DNA from: Taxillus chinensis
Lineage: Eukaryota > Streptophyta > Magnoliopsida > Santalales > Loranthaceae
Direction of reading: 5' to 3'
Assembly (NCBI GenBank): GCA_023512835.1
Contig: CM042084.1
Span: 52,367,531-52,431,530, forward strand
Length of the DNA stretch: 64,000 nt
Position numbers and translations under genes: made by a program
Notes under the pieces: model-generated
Told to the model about the DNA's origin: nothing
Seen by the model: only the letters and a program-made list of their open reading frames with translations
The model's database searches: none
In this document: one piece after another, positions 9,131 through 22,017 of the stretch
How the letters are laid out: each line of letters begins with the position of its first letter
Position numbering within the stretch: position 1 is the first letter of the stretch

Positions 9131-11635
9131 TGTCATCACTGGTTTTTGTCCGGGCCCGTTTGGGGTGAGCTCAAACTAAACCAATGGTGAGAAGTTTTAG
9201 AGTCGCCACCAACTGTTTTTGGGGTACAGTTGGATACCCTCTACTTTGAGTAGTTTAAAGTTTGTGGTCTACGTTATCAGAGAAGGGTTCGGGAGTTGGT
9301 TACGTGTAGGGAAGGATTAGCACCCCTACAGCGCCCTTTCGGTATCTAATTTAGGAGGAGGAGGTATTTATTTTTGTTTGTACTGCCATGACTAGGTTAA
9401 GTTTCCTAAAGAATCTATGATTTTTATTTGGCTAAGTTATTTGTTAAAGTTATGGTTAAAATTGATTTACCCTAAATTTCTAAAGGGAATCCCAAAGTTT
9501 TTGGGGTTTTTGTTTGAAGTGGATAATGAGGTTCTAGGGATTGGTTTTGGCTTTTGGTTTTATTTTAGAAATTGAGGTCCTAGAAAATGATTTTTTTTTA
9601 TTTCCCCCCCTTTTTGGTTTTTCTTGGGTTAGAAAACATACATTTTTTTGTTGTTTTTGTTTGCTATACTTTACATATTACAACATACACATATACAAAG
9701 GAAAGGGAAATACAAAGGAAACACAACGCAACAAATAACAGGAAAAAGAAAAAGAAATACAAGGAAATATTAAGAATTACATCAAATATCAATGTAAATA
9801 AGCTGAAAAGTAATGAAGAAATAAGAGCTGAACCGACTTTGGGGCTTACAACACCAACCTTCTGTTTGAGCTCCCGCCGGCGCTGATAGTCACTTGCTCG
9901 AATTAGAACCAACAGATCTGGCAGCGGGACTTGTGAAGAGGCTTTCCTGGTATTTGGAGATAGGAGGGCTGAAGTGGGCGTGAGAGAAAGAGAGGGCTGA
10001 AGTTGGAGTTGTTTTTGTTTTTTTTTTTGCTGAAAAAAAGGAACTAGAACGAGATAGGAGGGAAAGGGGATGCAGGGGCGATGTTTGATTGTAGAATAGC
10101 AGAAGGACTGGGCGTTTTTTTTTAGGACGAATCTGAGAGAGGATGGCAGTCAGGGAGGCGTTTTTTCTTTGCGTTACCTCTCTCTTTTTTCTGGGTTTTG
10201 GATTTCTCTCTTCTTTTTTCTGGGTGGACGAGTGATCTCTTTCCCTTTTCTGTCTTTTTTTTTTGCTCTCTCTATTTTTTGCTCTCTCTGGTTTGCAGGT
10301 TTCTTTTCCCACAATGATGGCTCTCTTTGTGTGTTCTTTTCACGATGATAGCTCTCCCCTTTTCTCTCTTCTCCTCTTTTTTTTTCTTCCTGGAACGAAG
10401 CTGGGGGGAAGGTTTTGCAGGTTTTTTCAACGATGTTGGCTCCCTTTGGACGAATCCTCCCCTCACGATGATGGCTCTCCCCTCTCTTGCGTAGGAACTT
10501 AAGACTGCATCTTAAAGGGCTGCAGAAAATTTTTGGCTGGACTCATTAATTGCTGCAATCAATGTTTTGTCGGGTGCATTATTATTTGCAGATCAGTGCT
10601 TGGTCGGGTGGACAGCTTATGCGGAAAAAGGGGAGCTCATGATTGCCTTTTGAATTTGTATTTTAGCAGCACATGTGACTGACAGGTTGTTGAGAAATGA
10701 TTCCTTGTCTGATGGCCAGCGCAGAAGACGGGTCTCATGAAGCCAGTGAGAAAAATAAGACAGCGAGGAAGCCAGCGAGAAAAATCAACGAAGGCAAAAA
10801 GGGGTCAGAGGTTCGAAGTGTCGGCAGGGTCGAAGCTTCGGTCAACGGTGGAAGGCGTACGGGTGCTGTGGGTCGGCGTCGCAAGTCGGCGTCGTAAGTC
10901 GCGGGTCGAAGTGTCGGCAGCGAGGCTTCCAGGGTCGAAGGGTCGAAGGTCAGAAATCAGCAGGTCAACGGGGCTTCAAGGCTTCGAGGCTTCGAGGCTT
11001 CGGGGCTTCGAGCTTCAGGACTTCGGGGCTTCGAGCTTCGGGGCTTCGAAGCTTTGAATCCTCGAGGCTTCGAGCTTCGGGGTCAATGGGTCGAAGTGTC
11101 GGCAGGTCAACGGTCAACGGTCAACCCCGATTTTTTTTTTTGTTTTTTAACTTTTAATTACCTTCTTACCCTCACCCATAATGCAAAAATGGACGACCTT
11201 TTAGGGAGTGTTTGGGAAGACCCGTATTCGTCTACATAGACATTTTAGAGAATTTCGCATGATCACTTTTTCGGGCAGTTTGACCAGGGGCATTGACCGT
11301 CTTTTGGCAAGTTTTGACTTTTTTAACGAAGATTGTTTTGGCCATAACTTCTTCATTTTAAGTCCGATTTGAGCTCGGTCAAGTGCGTTAGTCTCCAATT
11401 TTCATCCTCTATCACCCGGTGTCGGTCTTGGGGCACTTCAAAAACTTGTAGAAGAAGTCATTAATTTTGGACTCCCCCATTCGTGTCAATTGTATTCATC
11501 TCATGCAAATTGGGGTAAACCATTCCTTGGAAGTACGGGATCATTGTGGACCTATTCAACGAGGTATATGGCATGGGCAGAAAAGTATATCAAATGGGGT
11601 TAGTATGTCCAACCCGGACAAAATGGGGTCCAACA
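9131..11635 (-). repeat. 3' LTR of Ogre/Tat element (2,505 bp)
   Basis: On the plus strand it begins TGTCATCACTGG and ends GGGGTCCAACA, so in element sense it starts TGTTGGACCCC and ends with CA. It is about 1 kb longer than the 5' LTR. Positions from roughly 9270 to 10325 have no counterpart in the other LTR; this stretch is homopolymer-rich (9600-10270). No gene is supported; apparent ORFs here are low-complexity frames. Confidence 0.9.
10790..11115. repeat. Short GC-rich repeats in Ogre LTR
   Basis: Many imperfect copies of gtcgaagtgtcggcag and ggcttcgaggcttcgag occur here. The same block occurs in the other LTR at 24730-25080. On the minus strand it lies upstream in U3/R of the LTR. It may affect transcription or simply be a slippage product; only the repeat structure is seen. 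Confidence 0.8.
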
Positions 11636-11650
11636 GCTGCCCCTCTTTGT
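11636..11650 (-). other. Polypurine tract of Ogre/Tat element
   Basis: On the minus strand aaagaggggcagc directly precedes the LTR start TGTTGGACC. This is the expected place and base composition for the plus-strand primer. Confidence 0.8.
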
Positions 11651-13896
11651 GCATTGTTTGTATACAAATAGCATACAAAGATAAAAAGGGAGTCATTTTG
11701 GACGGGTTGGAGCAATTACCTGACTTACCTAGAGGAAGAAGTGGTGGTTGGGTTTGTCCCCGAGAGGAAAAAGCAGCTTCACAGGCTGGTTGACTTGGAT
11801 AATAGTTCAATGTGGCATCTGAGGTTGCCTACAATGCAAAGATATTGGAGATTGAAAGCCTTCAACAATGACAGGCTTGAACTGGAAGATGGAAAGTCCA
11901 CGGCAATGATAGACGTGGGTTAAAATGAAAAGCCCACAACAACGATAGGCTTGAACTAAAAAATGGAAAAGGCCCACAACAATGATGGGTGTGAACTAAA
12001 AATTGAAAGGCCCACAGCAACGATAGGCTCGAACTGAAAAATGGAAAAGGCCCACAACAATGATGGGTGTGAACTAAAAATTGAAAGGCCCACAGCAACG
12101 ATAGGTTTGAACTGAAAATGGATAACCCATAGCAATGATAGGCTTGAATTGAAAATGGATAGCCCACAGCAACGATAGACTTGAATTAAAAATGGGAAAG
12201 TGAAAGGCCCACTGCAACGATGGGCTCGAATTGAAAATGGACAACCCACAACAATGATGGGCCTAAATTGAAAATGGAAAAATGAAAGGCCCACTGCAAC
12301 GATAGGCTCGAATTGAAAATGGATAGCCCACGGCAACAATAGGCTTAAATTGAAAAATGGAAACCCACGGCAACGATAGGCGTAAAGTGAAGAATGGAGA
12401 AGCCCACAACAATGTTAGGCTTAAATTAAAATCAAAAGGCCCACAGCAACGATAGGCTCGAATTGAAAATGGAAAACTCACAGCAACGATAGGTTTAAAT
12501 TGAAAATGAAAAGCCTACAGCAACGATAGGCTTATATTGAAAATGGAAAAATGAAAGGCCCACTGCAACGATAGGCTCGAATTGAAAGTGGAAAGCCCAC
12601 AGCAACGATAGGCTTAAATTGAAAATGAAAAGCCCACAGTTACGATGGGCTTAAATTAAAAATGGAAAAGCCCACAGCAATGATAGGCTTAAACTGGAAA
12701 GACTTGTTAGAGATATTGATTGGTATTTTGGGGAAATGCTTTAGGAATTGGTGAGTTTGGGAAGTAACCCAATTTGGGCTCCCTCTATGAGTTCACTCAA
12801 GGAGATCGCTCTACGAGGTGACCCAAAATGGGAAAAGGTTGTGAAGTGCCAAAAGGATGCGTTTAGACTTTGGGGAGATTGCAAGGGAAGAGGTGTACAG
12901 CTGAACAAAGAAAACTAGGATAGCTCGAAGAGAAGCTTGCTAAGTATGCTCCTAGGATCTTCAGAGGTGGCAACATTCCTGAAATCGCAGAGTATGCTAA
13001 ATGTATGGAAATGATGCATGGACTACAATGTGCTGTATGCGGGGACGCATAAACCTCAACTTGTGGTGAAATATGATGCAATGTGATGCAATGTGATGTA
13101 TGCATTAGATGCCATGTGATGTATCACTGAGGGTTTGGCCATTGTTGGAGTGGTTGGCTAACATTCAACTTGTTGGGGAACAATGTTTTCTTTGGATGGA
13201 GAGTCCGTCCGGTATTTGCTGGGGAACTCTCTTTTGTGCATGATTTGTTAAATCTAGCTCCGCCATATTAGGGAGTGACTTGATGGCTTCTCGGGGATAG
13301 TGATATTCTGTGGAGATATGAGTACTCCGAGTTGGGGGCCTTAAGTTGTTTGGGGATTTTGAGCTTGACCCTACTCATAAGGCAATGCTAGAAGAGCTTT
13401 ACTGGGGATTTATGATGTTCTACTTAAATGTGAAATGAAGACGATGTAACATGATTAAAGAGATAAAAAAGATTTTTGCTGGTTTAATTCCATAAAACAT
13501 ATTTATATCATAAAAAGTGTCCTATTGTTATAATCCGATAGACAGAATCACAAGTCTTTAAAAGTATTATGTACAAATTTGATTCGAGCGTGCTGCAGGT
13601 TTGACCAAGTCTTCCACTGTTTGCAGTTGCTGTTTTTGGATGATGTTGTCTTTACTACTTGCAACGGACCCTATTTGTTGTGGTCCTGATCCTTTCAGTT
13701 TATGACTGGTTTCACCCTTCAAAATTTATTGTTGGCTTTGTATTTTACCCTTGGTGCCCTTTCAGGTTTTCACCAAGTCTGCCTTTGTTTTCTTTTGTCT
13801 TTTGTTGGAGCTTTGTATTTTACCCTTGGTGCCCTTTTGGGTTTTCACCAAGTCCGCTCATTACAGGAATGAGAATCTTGTTGGGAGGTATGAGAG
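11651..13896 (-). other. Ogre/Tat 3' untranslated region with minisatellite
   Basis: This is a 2.2-kb stretch between the integrase stop and the PPT with no credible coding sequence. 11860-12700 is a tandem array (separate entry). The remainder contains repeated phrases such as tttgtattttacccttgg with gttttcaccaagtc (about 13736-13860, twice) and a gatgcaatgtgatg block near 13070-13125. Similar phrases recur at 61440-62310, which identifies that stretch as the same region of a related element. Hypervariable repeated 3' UTRs are known in the Ogre lineage. Confidence 0.75.
11860..12700. repeat. Minisatellite, units of about 37-45 bp, in Ogre 3' UTR
   Basis: Roughly twenty imperfect head-to-tail copies occur of a unit built on cccacagcaacgataggc followed by ttgaattgaaaatgg. 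Unit length varies. Reverse-frame ORFs rich in Ser-Leu-Leu-Trp-Ala are by-products of the repeat. Ogre-type 3' UTR arrays are a known source of plant satellite DNA. Confidence 0.85.
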
Positions 13897-14893
13897 TTAA
13901 GCATAGAACTTTTTGACGGCGTCACTATTCACTGGATTAGGAAGCTCATCTCCGTCCATTTTGATAAGGAACAATGCGCCTCCCGAGAATGCTTTTTTCA
14001 CGACATATGGGCCTTCATAATTGGGAGTCCACTTGCCTCGATGGTCATGCTGGATTGGCAAGATCTTCTTAAGGACAAGATCACCCTCTTGAAAGCTTCT
14101 GGGCTTCACCTTTTTATTGTAATTGTTCATCATTCTCTGTTGATCTGTCCTCTCGTGCAAACCGCCGCCAAGCGCTTGCCCTCAATTAAATTCAATCGCT
14201 CATAACGACTTTGGGCCCATTCGCTTCTTCGAGCTGAGTGTCCTTAAGTACTCGGAGGAGGGGTATCTCCACTTCGACCGGTAGAACTGCTTCCATGCCG
14301 TAGACCAAAGAAAATGGAGTTGCCCCGGTCGATGTACGCACTGAGGTACGATAAGCATGCAAAGCGTATGGTAGCTTCTCGTGCCAATCTTTGTATGTTT
14401 CAGTCATTTTTCTGATAATGTTCTTGATGTTCTTGTTGGCGGCCTCGACTGCTCCATTCATCTTTGGGTGATAGGGGGTTGAGTTGCGGTGTTGAATTTT
14501 GTATGTTTCACACAACCTCCCTATCATTCGACTGTTTAAATTGGCAGCATTGTCCGTTATGATCTGTTCAGGAAGCCCATATCGGCATATGATGTTGTTC
14601 CACATAAATCGAAGTATCACAGCCTGTGTGACATTAGCATATGATGCTGCTTCTACCCACTTGGTGACGTAATCAATGGCTACCAAAATGAAACGATGAC
14701 CATTAGAAGCTTTTGGAGATATTGGCCCGATAACGTCAATGCCCCAAAGCGAGAACGGCCACGGGGAAACCATCACGTGTAGTTTGGACGGCGGTATTTG
14801 GATCTTATCACCATAAATTTGACACTTGAGGCATTTGCGCACATATGCAATGCAATCTTTTTCCATGGTGACCCAATAATAGCTCATTCGCAT
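13897..14893 (-). pseudogene. Ogre/Tat integrase, core and C-terminal domain
   Basis: This is a gypsy integrase. C-X2-C (CLKCQIYGD) lies near the start, preceded upstream by the His pair around HEGECGSHAN, with a stop between. Catalytic residues lie in WGIDVIGPIS, IITDNAANLNS and HPKMNGAVEAANKN, so all three acids are present. The C-terminus includes YRTSVRTSTGATPFSLVYGM and, after a frameshift near 14215, FQEGDLVLKKILP and KWTPNYEGPYVV, ending in SDAVKKFYA with a stop at 13897. No chromodomain follows, as is usual for Tat. It would insert the element's DNA into the genome; in this copy the frameshift breaks it. Confidence 0.85.
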
Positions 14894-14914
14894 GATTTGT
14901 CTTGTTAATGCATG

Positions 14915-15616
14915 TCAGTTTGCATGTGAACCACATTCCCCTTCGTGCATTTCTTTCATTATTTGTGTCGATTCTTCTTTTGCCACACACCGCATTAACA
15001 CCATGTCATGGTTTCTCTTGTACAGAATCGAGCCATCAAGATAATAGTTGGATGCTGACCTTCGGATATTTCTTTTATCAGACTCAGTGGCCTCAGCTGG
15101 ATACTCTTGTTTAAGCAAGTATTGTTTGATATCATTGTACCAAGGCTTTTCTTCGGTATTTTCGTCAATGGCCATGCAATGTGCAGGAGCATCTTGTGTG
15201 CAAATATCAAAAGACTGAACTTCCAACTTTGTGTCTAGCCGAAGGAGGGAGGCTGAGTTGCCGGGAGGCGTCAGGAGCCGATTGTATTCCCTGGGCATAT
15301 GCTCAAACGTGATGTCTTCGAATTGCTCAGCTAACTCTGCAACGTGCTTCCGATATGGGATTAATTTGTGGTTTTGAGTCTCCCATTCACCCCTTACTTG
15401 AAAAATGATGAGTGCCGAATCGCCGAACACTCGTAATTTTTTGATTCCTTTGTTAATGGCTTCTTGAAGTCCCATCACACAAGCCTCATATTCTGCTACA
15501 TTGTTTGTACAAGGGAAGGTTAGCTTTGCCGCCATGGGAAAATGTCCGCCTTTTGGGGATATCAGGATGGCCCCAACACCGTGACCTAAGAGACTGGAGG
15601 CTCCATCGAACCACAT
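14915..15616 (-). pseudogene. Ogre/Tat second RNase H (archaeal-like) and linker
   Basis: This RNase H fold is separate from the gypsy RNase H: it starts MWFDGASSLLGHGVGAILIS (Asp in FDGA), with NNVAEYEACVMGLQEAI (Glu) and VFGDSALIIFQV (Asp). These acids form the metal-binding site. The rest (15290-14915) is the linker to the integrase zinc site. A second RNase H of this archaeal/plant-like type after the original one marks the Tat group. The frame is open over 233 codons, unusually clean for this element. A stop (about 14917) interrupts the passage into the integrase zinc site. Confidence 0.8.
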
Positions 15617-15736
15617 CGTCCATATATCTTATACTTCGGCCGAAATGACATTGATGTGCTCGCCTGGGAAGCCAATAGTCATGGGCTCGTAATCTTCTAA
15701 TGCTCTGTCTGCCAGATAGTCGGCTATTGTACTTCC

Positions 15737-16880
<1,144 letters not shown>

Positions 16881-17048
16881 TGGTTTGAGGTAATAAATGG
16901 CCTGCTCCTTCTTGCAATGTAGAATCGTATTGCCCCAAGACACATACCCATCGCCGACTCCCAAAACGGTCAAAGTATAAGATCAAAAAACTTTGCAAAA
17001 AATTTTTTAAACAAGAGTAATTGGAGGTTTATTAACCAGAGAACTAGG

Positions 17049-17120
17049 TTATCCTGTCGGCAAACTTAGGGATTTTTTTTTTTGGGGGGGGGTTGGGGGG
17101 GGTTGGGTTGTTTTTTTAGG
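17049..17120. other. Short T/G-rich low-complexity block inside RT
   Basis: T and G runs (17070-17117) interrupt the reverse transcriptase just after YLSNPPILVP. The next 60-80 bases match the family poorly before LTVLG resumes near 16970. The pattern is like the blocks at 15969 and 54571 and is probably the same type of consensus error. Confidence 0.65.
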
Positions 17121-18379
17121 GACCAAAATAGGTGGATTAGACAGATATTGTTTGATCTTGTCGAAAGCTTCTTGACACTTGTCATTCCAAATTTCTGGGT
17201 TGTTCTTTCGTAAAGTCTTGAAAATGGGTTCACAGGTGGCTGTCAATTGGGAAATAAATCGGGCAATGTAATTCAGTCGCCCTAGGAATCCTCTAACTTC
17301 CTTGATGGTCCGTGGTGGCGGCATCTCTTGGATAGCTCGAACTTTATCTGGATCGATTTCAACTCCTTTTTGGCTCACAATGAAACCCAACAGTTTTCCC
17401 GACATGGCTCCGAAAATGCACTTTTCGGGGTTCAATTTCAGCTGATTTTCCATAGCCTATTGAAGAGCTTGCGGAGTACTTCGATATGATCTTTAGTGCT
17501 TCGTGATTTGGCTATCATGTCGTCCACATATACTTCGACTTCCTTATGCATCATGTCGTGGAATAGGGTCACCATGGCTCGCTGATATGTTGCCCCTGCG
17601 TTCCTCAGGCCAAAAGGCATCACATTATAGCAAAAAGTGCCCCAAAGTGTCGTGAATGTGGTCCTCTCTTTGTGTTCGGGGGCCATACGAATTTGATTAT
17701 AGCCTGAGAAACCATCCATGAAGGAGAATAGGGCATGTTTTGCTGTATTATCCACCAAGGTATCAATATGAGGGAGCGGGAAGTTGTCTTTCGGACTGGC
17801 CCAGTTCAGATCTCTATAGTTGACACACATGCGTACTTTGCCTCCTTTCTTCGGTACTGGTACAACATTGGCAACCCATTCTTGATAATGGGAGACACTT
17901 AGGAAACCTGCATCCCATTGCTTTTTGACTTCTTCTTTAATCTTTAGTATCATTTCTGGTCTCATTCTTCTCAATTTCTGCTGAACTGGTTTGCATTCCG
18001 GCCTCACTGGTATGTGATGCTGCACTATGTCCGTGTCTAATCATGGCATATCTTGATACGACCATGCAAAAACATCTATATAGCTCCTTAACAGCTCAAT
18101 TAATTTTTTCTTGACGTCGGTAGCTATTAAGGATCCATCCTCAATTCTCTTGGTTCGGCAACCGTCCCCAAATTCACTGTTTCTACTGGGTCTTCACTTG
18201 GAATGGAGAAACGGTCTTCCCTTTCCAATAGGCGTATAATCTCCCCTGGTAGTTCAGGTGTCTCCTCTATCTCATTCTCGTCAGCTTCAAACACGGGCTG
18301 CTCCCAGTTTGGACTTTGGTCAAACCTTTGGCATCTCGTTTCGCTTTCGCATACTATGTTTTCATTGACATTGTGATAC
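17049..18379 (-). pseudogene. Ogre/Tat reverse transcriptase
   Basis: This is gypsy reverse transcriptase, after the intron. Exon start is at 18379 (YHNVNENIVCESET), then an acidic linker to about 18127. The RT follows, with VPVPKKGGKVRMCVNYRDLN, FSFMDGFSGYNQI (first catalytic Asp), MPFGLRNAGATYQ and VEVYVDDMIAKS (catalytic Asp pair, near 17525). A frameshift near 17445 leads to LNPEKCIFGA, GKLLGFIVSQKG and the thumb/connection GFLGRLNYIARFIS. It copies the RNA into DNA. Disruptions include a frameshift near 18140, a stop before LDTDIVQHH, the frameshift at 17445, and a noisy stretch from 17120 to 16985. Confidence 0.85.
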
Positions 18380-18561
18380 CTGCTTATAAGAGAATGACAA
18401 GTTGGTAACCAAATATGATATGCATATGTTATGAATGGAATGCACCATGAAAGATTTTGAAAAACACATTTTATTGGAAGGTTTAAGGAAAAACAAATGT
18501 TCACAGCTTCAAAGTACATTAAAATAGAATACATTAAATCCCAGCGACCCGTAAGCATTAC
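18380..18561 (-). other. Putative intron between protease and RT of Ogre/Tat
   Basis: On the minus strand a GT donor (cataat|GTAATG, 18561-18560) and an AG acceptor (ttataagcAG|G, ending 18380) enclose 182 AT-rich bases with a pyrimidine-rich tract before the acceptor. Removing them joins the G-patch exon to YHNVNENIVC in frame. Unspliced, the frame ends at once after DLPIM. Ogre elements are known to carry an intron at this position. The splice sites are seen; splicing itself is inferred. Confidence 0.6.
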
Positions 18562-20450
18562 ATTATGGGGAGGTCCAGGCTGGTCCAATTGTTCAGGCCT
18601 AATCCTTGCCCCGGTTTGTACCCCTGTTTGATCATAGTGGCTGCAACCATTTTTGCTGCCTTCGAGAGACGGTGGTCTGGGGCAGAAGCGACATTCACCA
18701 TCTCAAAAGCCCGATAGGAGCATTCTGGCACATCTTCGTTGCTTTCAATATAAGGAACTGATGCCGGTTTGTTGACGAGGAAACTTGTCTCACCAGAGAT
18801 GCAGATGAGTTGGTCCCTCATTACAAATTTCATCTTCTGGTGGAGACTTGATGGCACCGCTCTGCCATGTGGATCCAGGGTCTTCCCAACAAACAGCTGT
18901 AATATGGCGTGATGTCCATCACCTGAAATTCCACCGTAAAAGTAGTTAGCCCAATCATGAGTGGAATATCCAGAGTCCCCACCACGTCACACTTTCTTCC
19001 ATCGAATGCCCGTACCTTCATCGTACAGGGACGCATATAGGATGCGTCGACTGGAAGTTGCTGCAGTATATGCAAGGGCATAATGTTCAAGGCCGAGCCG
19101 TTGTCAATGAGTACGCGGGCTATGGTGTGCTCCTTGCATTTGACCGTGATGTACAAAGCTTTTATATGTCCCTTCCCTTCCTGGGGTAGCTCGTCATCTC
19201 CAAAGCTAATGACGTTGTTCATGATGAGGTTACTGGCGATTCCATCAACATTTGCCACTGAGACGGTCGGTGGAACATAGGCATGGCTCAGAACTTTCAG
19301 CAGTGCTTCCCGGTGAGGTTGGGAATCCATCATTAATGAGAGCAAGGAGATGCGAGCCGGTTGTCGGCTTAGCTGATCCACAATATTATACTCGCTCTGT
19401 TTCACGAATTTTAGGAATTCCAATGTCTCTTTTTCATTGACCGGTGCTCCTTTCTTTGTTGCCTCCAGTGTTCGCTCAATGTCTGGTTCTACAGCTTTTT
19501 CCTTCCTTGCTTTGTCAGCCATATCAGGGGCATAAGCCTTACCACTCCTAGTTATCTTCTCTGCTGCGGTGGCTCCCTGGACTACTTCACAACTGTAATT
19601 CCATGGGACTGCTTTATCAGTTTTATAGGGGAAAGGAGCAGGAACACCTATGGTGAGGGGTGCAATTCCATGCGGTAGTTGTGGGATTTCGGTCCTCTCC
19701 CCCTTGTCTGGCACGAGACTTGAGGCATGGATAGTGAGAGGCTTGACTCCATGTGGCAGTAGCGGGATCTCCGGAGCCTTAACAGTTAAGACAAGGGGTG
19801 TTGGCACCCATGGCGATTTGTGTGAATCGTCTTCTTGGATCATGCGGCTTTGGTTGTCCATTCCTCCTCTTGAGAATTCTATCATCCTTTGGTCCATGAG
19901 TTTTTGCACCACCTCGGAAAACTCAGTACATTCTGCGATATCATGTCCCCATGACATCTTGCGATAAGGGCATTGTTTTTCCCCATCTATTCCTTTTCCT
20001 GCCTTTGGCGTGTCTTTAGCAAGTATATAGCCATGTTCCTGTAACAGAGTGAACAAATGTGTTTTCTCCATTTGTACTTGGGAGACCCTTTCCAGCCGTG
20101 CTTCATTTTCAATACTAGCAACATTATTGGAGTGTTCTGGGAGAGGATTGCTGTTCACATTTGGCATCCCAGACAGTGTGGAAAAATCCAACCATTTTGC
20201 ATCCTTTAATGCCTGAACCTTCCTTTTGAATGTTATACAATTCTCAATATCATGTCCAGCTCCACCTGCATGATACTCACATCTGGCATCTGGCTTATAC
20301 CAGGCCGGGGAAGGAGTCTTTATTTCTCCCAAGGGTATAGGGGTTACCATCCTTGCCTCTAAGAGCTTGGGGTATAATTCCGCATAAGTCATTGGAATAG
20401 GATCAAACTCTTGTCGTGGTCGACGAGAAGCCTGATTCGCTCCTGCTTTG
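18562..20450 (-). pseudogene. Ogre/Tat protease region with G-patch motif
   Basis: Frame 20392-18830 begins with the end of gag (YAELYPKLLEA, CEYHAGGAGHDIENC, a zinc-binding-like block repeated as CPYRKMSWGHDIAEC). It continues through a linker to the retropepsin: IARVLIDNGSALNIMPL contains the catalytic Asp-Asn-Gly-Ser used by Tat elements, and YSCLLGRPWIH closes the fold. A frameshift near 18850 moves on to MPSSLHQKMKFV and then the G-patch-like KQGYKPGQGLG near 18600, ending at the intron donor. The protease matures the polyprotein. A G-patch after a retroviral-type protease is known in some retroelements and is thought to bind nucleic acid. Confidence 0.75.
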
Positions 20451-21719
20451 CCGGGTCGGGGCCCTTGGTTGCCCCTGTCCTTGGAATGAGGCTCCTGGTC
20501 CTTCCTGAGTTGCTGGCCTTGGTTGCTCTGCGTAAGGCGCTCTTGGTTGAAACGGATTAGGTGTCATTGGATATGGAAATGGAACCCCTCCCTGTGGCAA
20601 GTATGGCATGAATTGGGGAGGTGGTGCAGGTGCAGCATAAGCAGCTACCAGTGACCCTCTGTAGCACCCTGGCGCTTGGTAGAATGTTGGTTGTATTGAC
20701 TGGTGTGCTTGGTATACCAGGTTGCTCTCATTTTCCTTCTTCTTTGCTGGTGGTTGAAACCGTTTTGATGCCTCAGCCGCATTACCCTTTAGCTTTCCTC
20801 CTTTAATTCCACTTTCTACACGTTCACCAGATGCAACCAAGTCTGCAAAGCTGTTGGAGACGTTACCTATCAACTTCTCGTAGTATACGCCTTTTAATGT
20901 GTTGATAAAAAGAGTGGTGAGTTCTCTTTCGGTAAAAGGAGGTTGGACCTCCACAGCGGCCTATCTCTATCTTCGTGCATAATCTTTGAAATTCTCCTCG
21001 GATCCCTTTTCCATGGACTGCAGGGTTAGTCGATCCAGCGCCAGCTCGGTGACATGTTTGTACTGTGCCAAGAACGAAGTAGCTAATTCCTTCCATGTCT
21101 TAATGCGGTTTCCATTCAGTTGAAAATACCAGTGAAGGGATGCCGCGGTTAGGCTTTCCTGGAAACAATGCATGAGGAGCTTGTCCTCACCAGCATAAGC
21201 GACCATCTTTTGACAATACATGGCCAGATGTGTCCTCGGACATCGTGTCCCGTTGAACTTTTCAAAATCTGGCATTTTGAATTTTGGCGGTAGCACCACT
21301 CCAGGGACTAAGCATAAGTCTTGTGGGCTGGTCATACCATAGCTGTCAATGCCTTCTACGACTTTCAATCTTTCCTCAAGTCGGCGTAGAGCGGGAGACT
21401 CAATATTTTCCTGAGGGGCTGGGGAACCCACCGCTTCCATTACATTTCTTGGTGCGGGCATAGTGAAATGAGTTTGATTTGGGGTTGGAGGTTGTGCCAT
21501 AATAGGATGGTATGTGGGTGCCTGGCTTGCAGCCAGGTTGGGTGACTGAACGGCCTCCTGTCTCTACTCTTGATGGTGATTGGTAGTTCCCCCGGTCGGA
21601 ATTCTTCCTCTTTCTTCAGTCAATTTTGTGAGCATTTCCATTATTGCAGACATTTGCCCCTGTAGGGTTTGTTGTGACTGTTCCAACCCCATGAGTCTGT
21701 TCTCTGTTTCTTCTGCCAT
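20403..21719 (-). pseudogene. Ogre/Tat gag
   Basis: Capsid/nucleocapsid precursor. I place the start at the ATG on 21719-21717 (MAEETENRLMGLEQSQQ), which opens a coiled-coil N-terminus in frame with the rest. A TAG follows after about 50 codons. The retrotransposon-gag domain runs from 21300 to 20860: PPKFKMPDFEKFNGT, AASLHWYFQLN, TWKELATSFLAQY and FTERELTTLFINTLKG. Two more stops lie at about 20960. The Gln/Pro-rich tail ends at 20403, where the protease frame (20392) takes over by a frameshift near 20450. Unspliced RNA would give gag-pro. Confidence 0.8.
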
Positions 21720-22017
21720 TGGCTGCGGTTGAGGTATTTGATTGCGCCGGGATTTGAGATTGTAAGAGTGTGCAATCCTGGAGAGAGGCTGCTACCCACC
21801 TGGGTATAAGGGAAATTTTATTTGATTTTTTTTTATTTGATATGCATGTATGCATGGAATGTATATGCGGAGGGTTAGAAAAACAAACAACTTTATTACA
21901 AACCAAACACACAATACAAACATTCAATGCTGAAATGCCATGTAAAATGAAAGCTAGTGCTACATGATCTTAAAGCACTCTTCCAGTCATCTCCTAAGTA
22001 GCACGGCGCCTCTTCCT
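21720..22017 (-). other. Spacer between Ogre ORF1 and gag
   Basis: About 300 bases lie between the ORF1 stop and the gag ATG. It is AT-rich with a T run at 21820-21835. The small minus-strand frame over it (from 21927) is not similar to anything I recognise and overlaps the gag start in another frame. Confidence 0.6.

Noticed and set aside
11862..12481. Repeated minus-strand ORFs rich in SLLWAF
   Set aside because: They come from the minisatellite in the Ogre 3' UTR, in all frames, without start context or homology.
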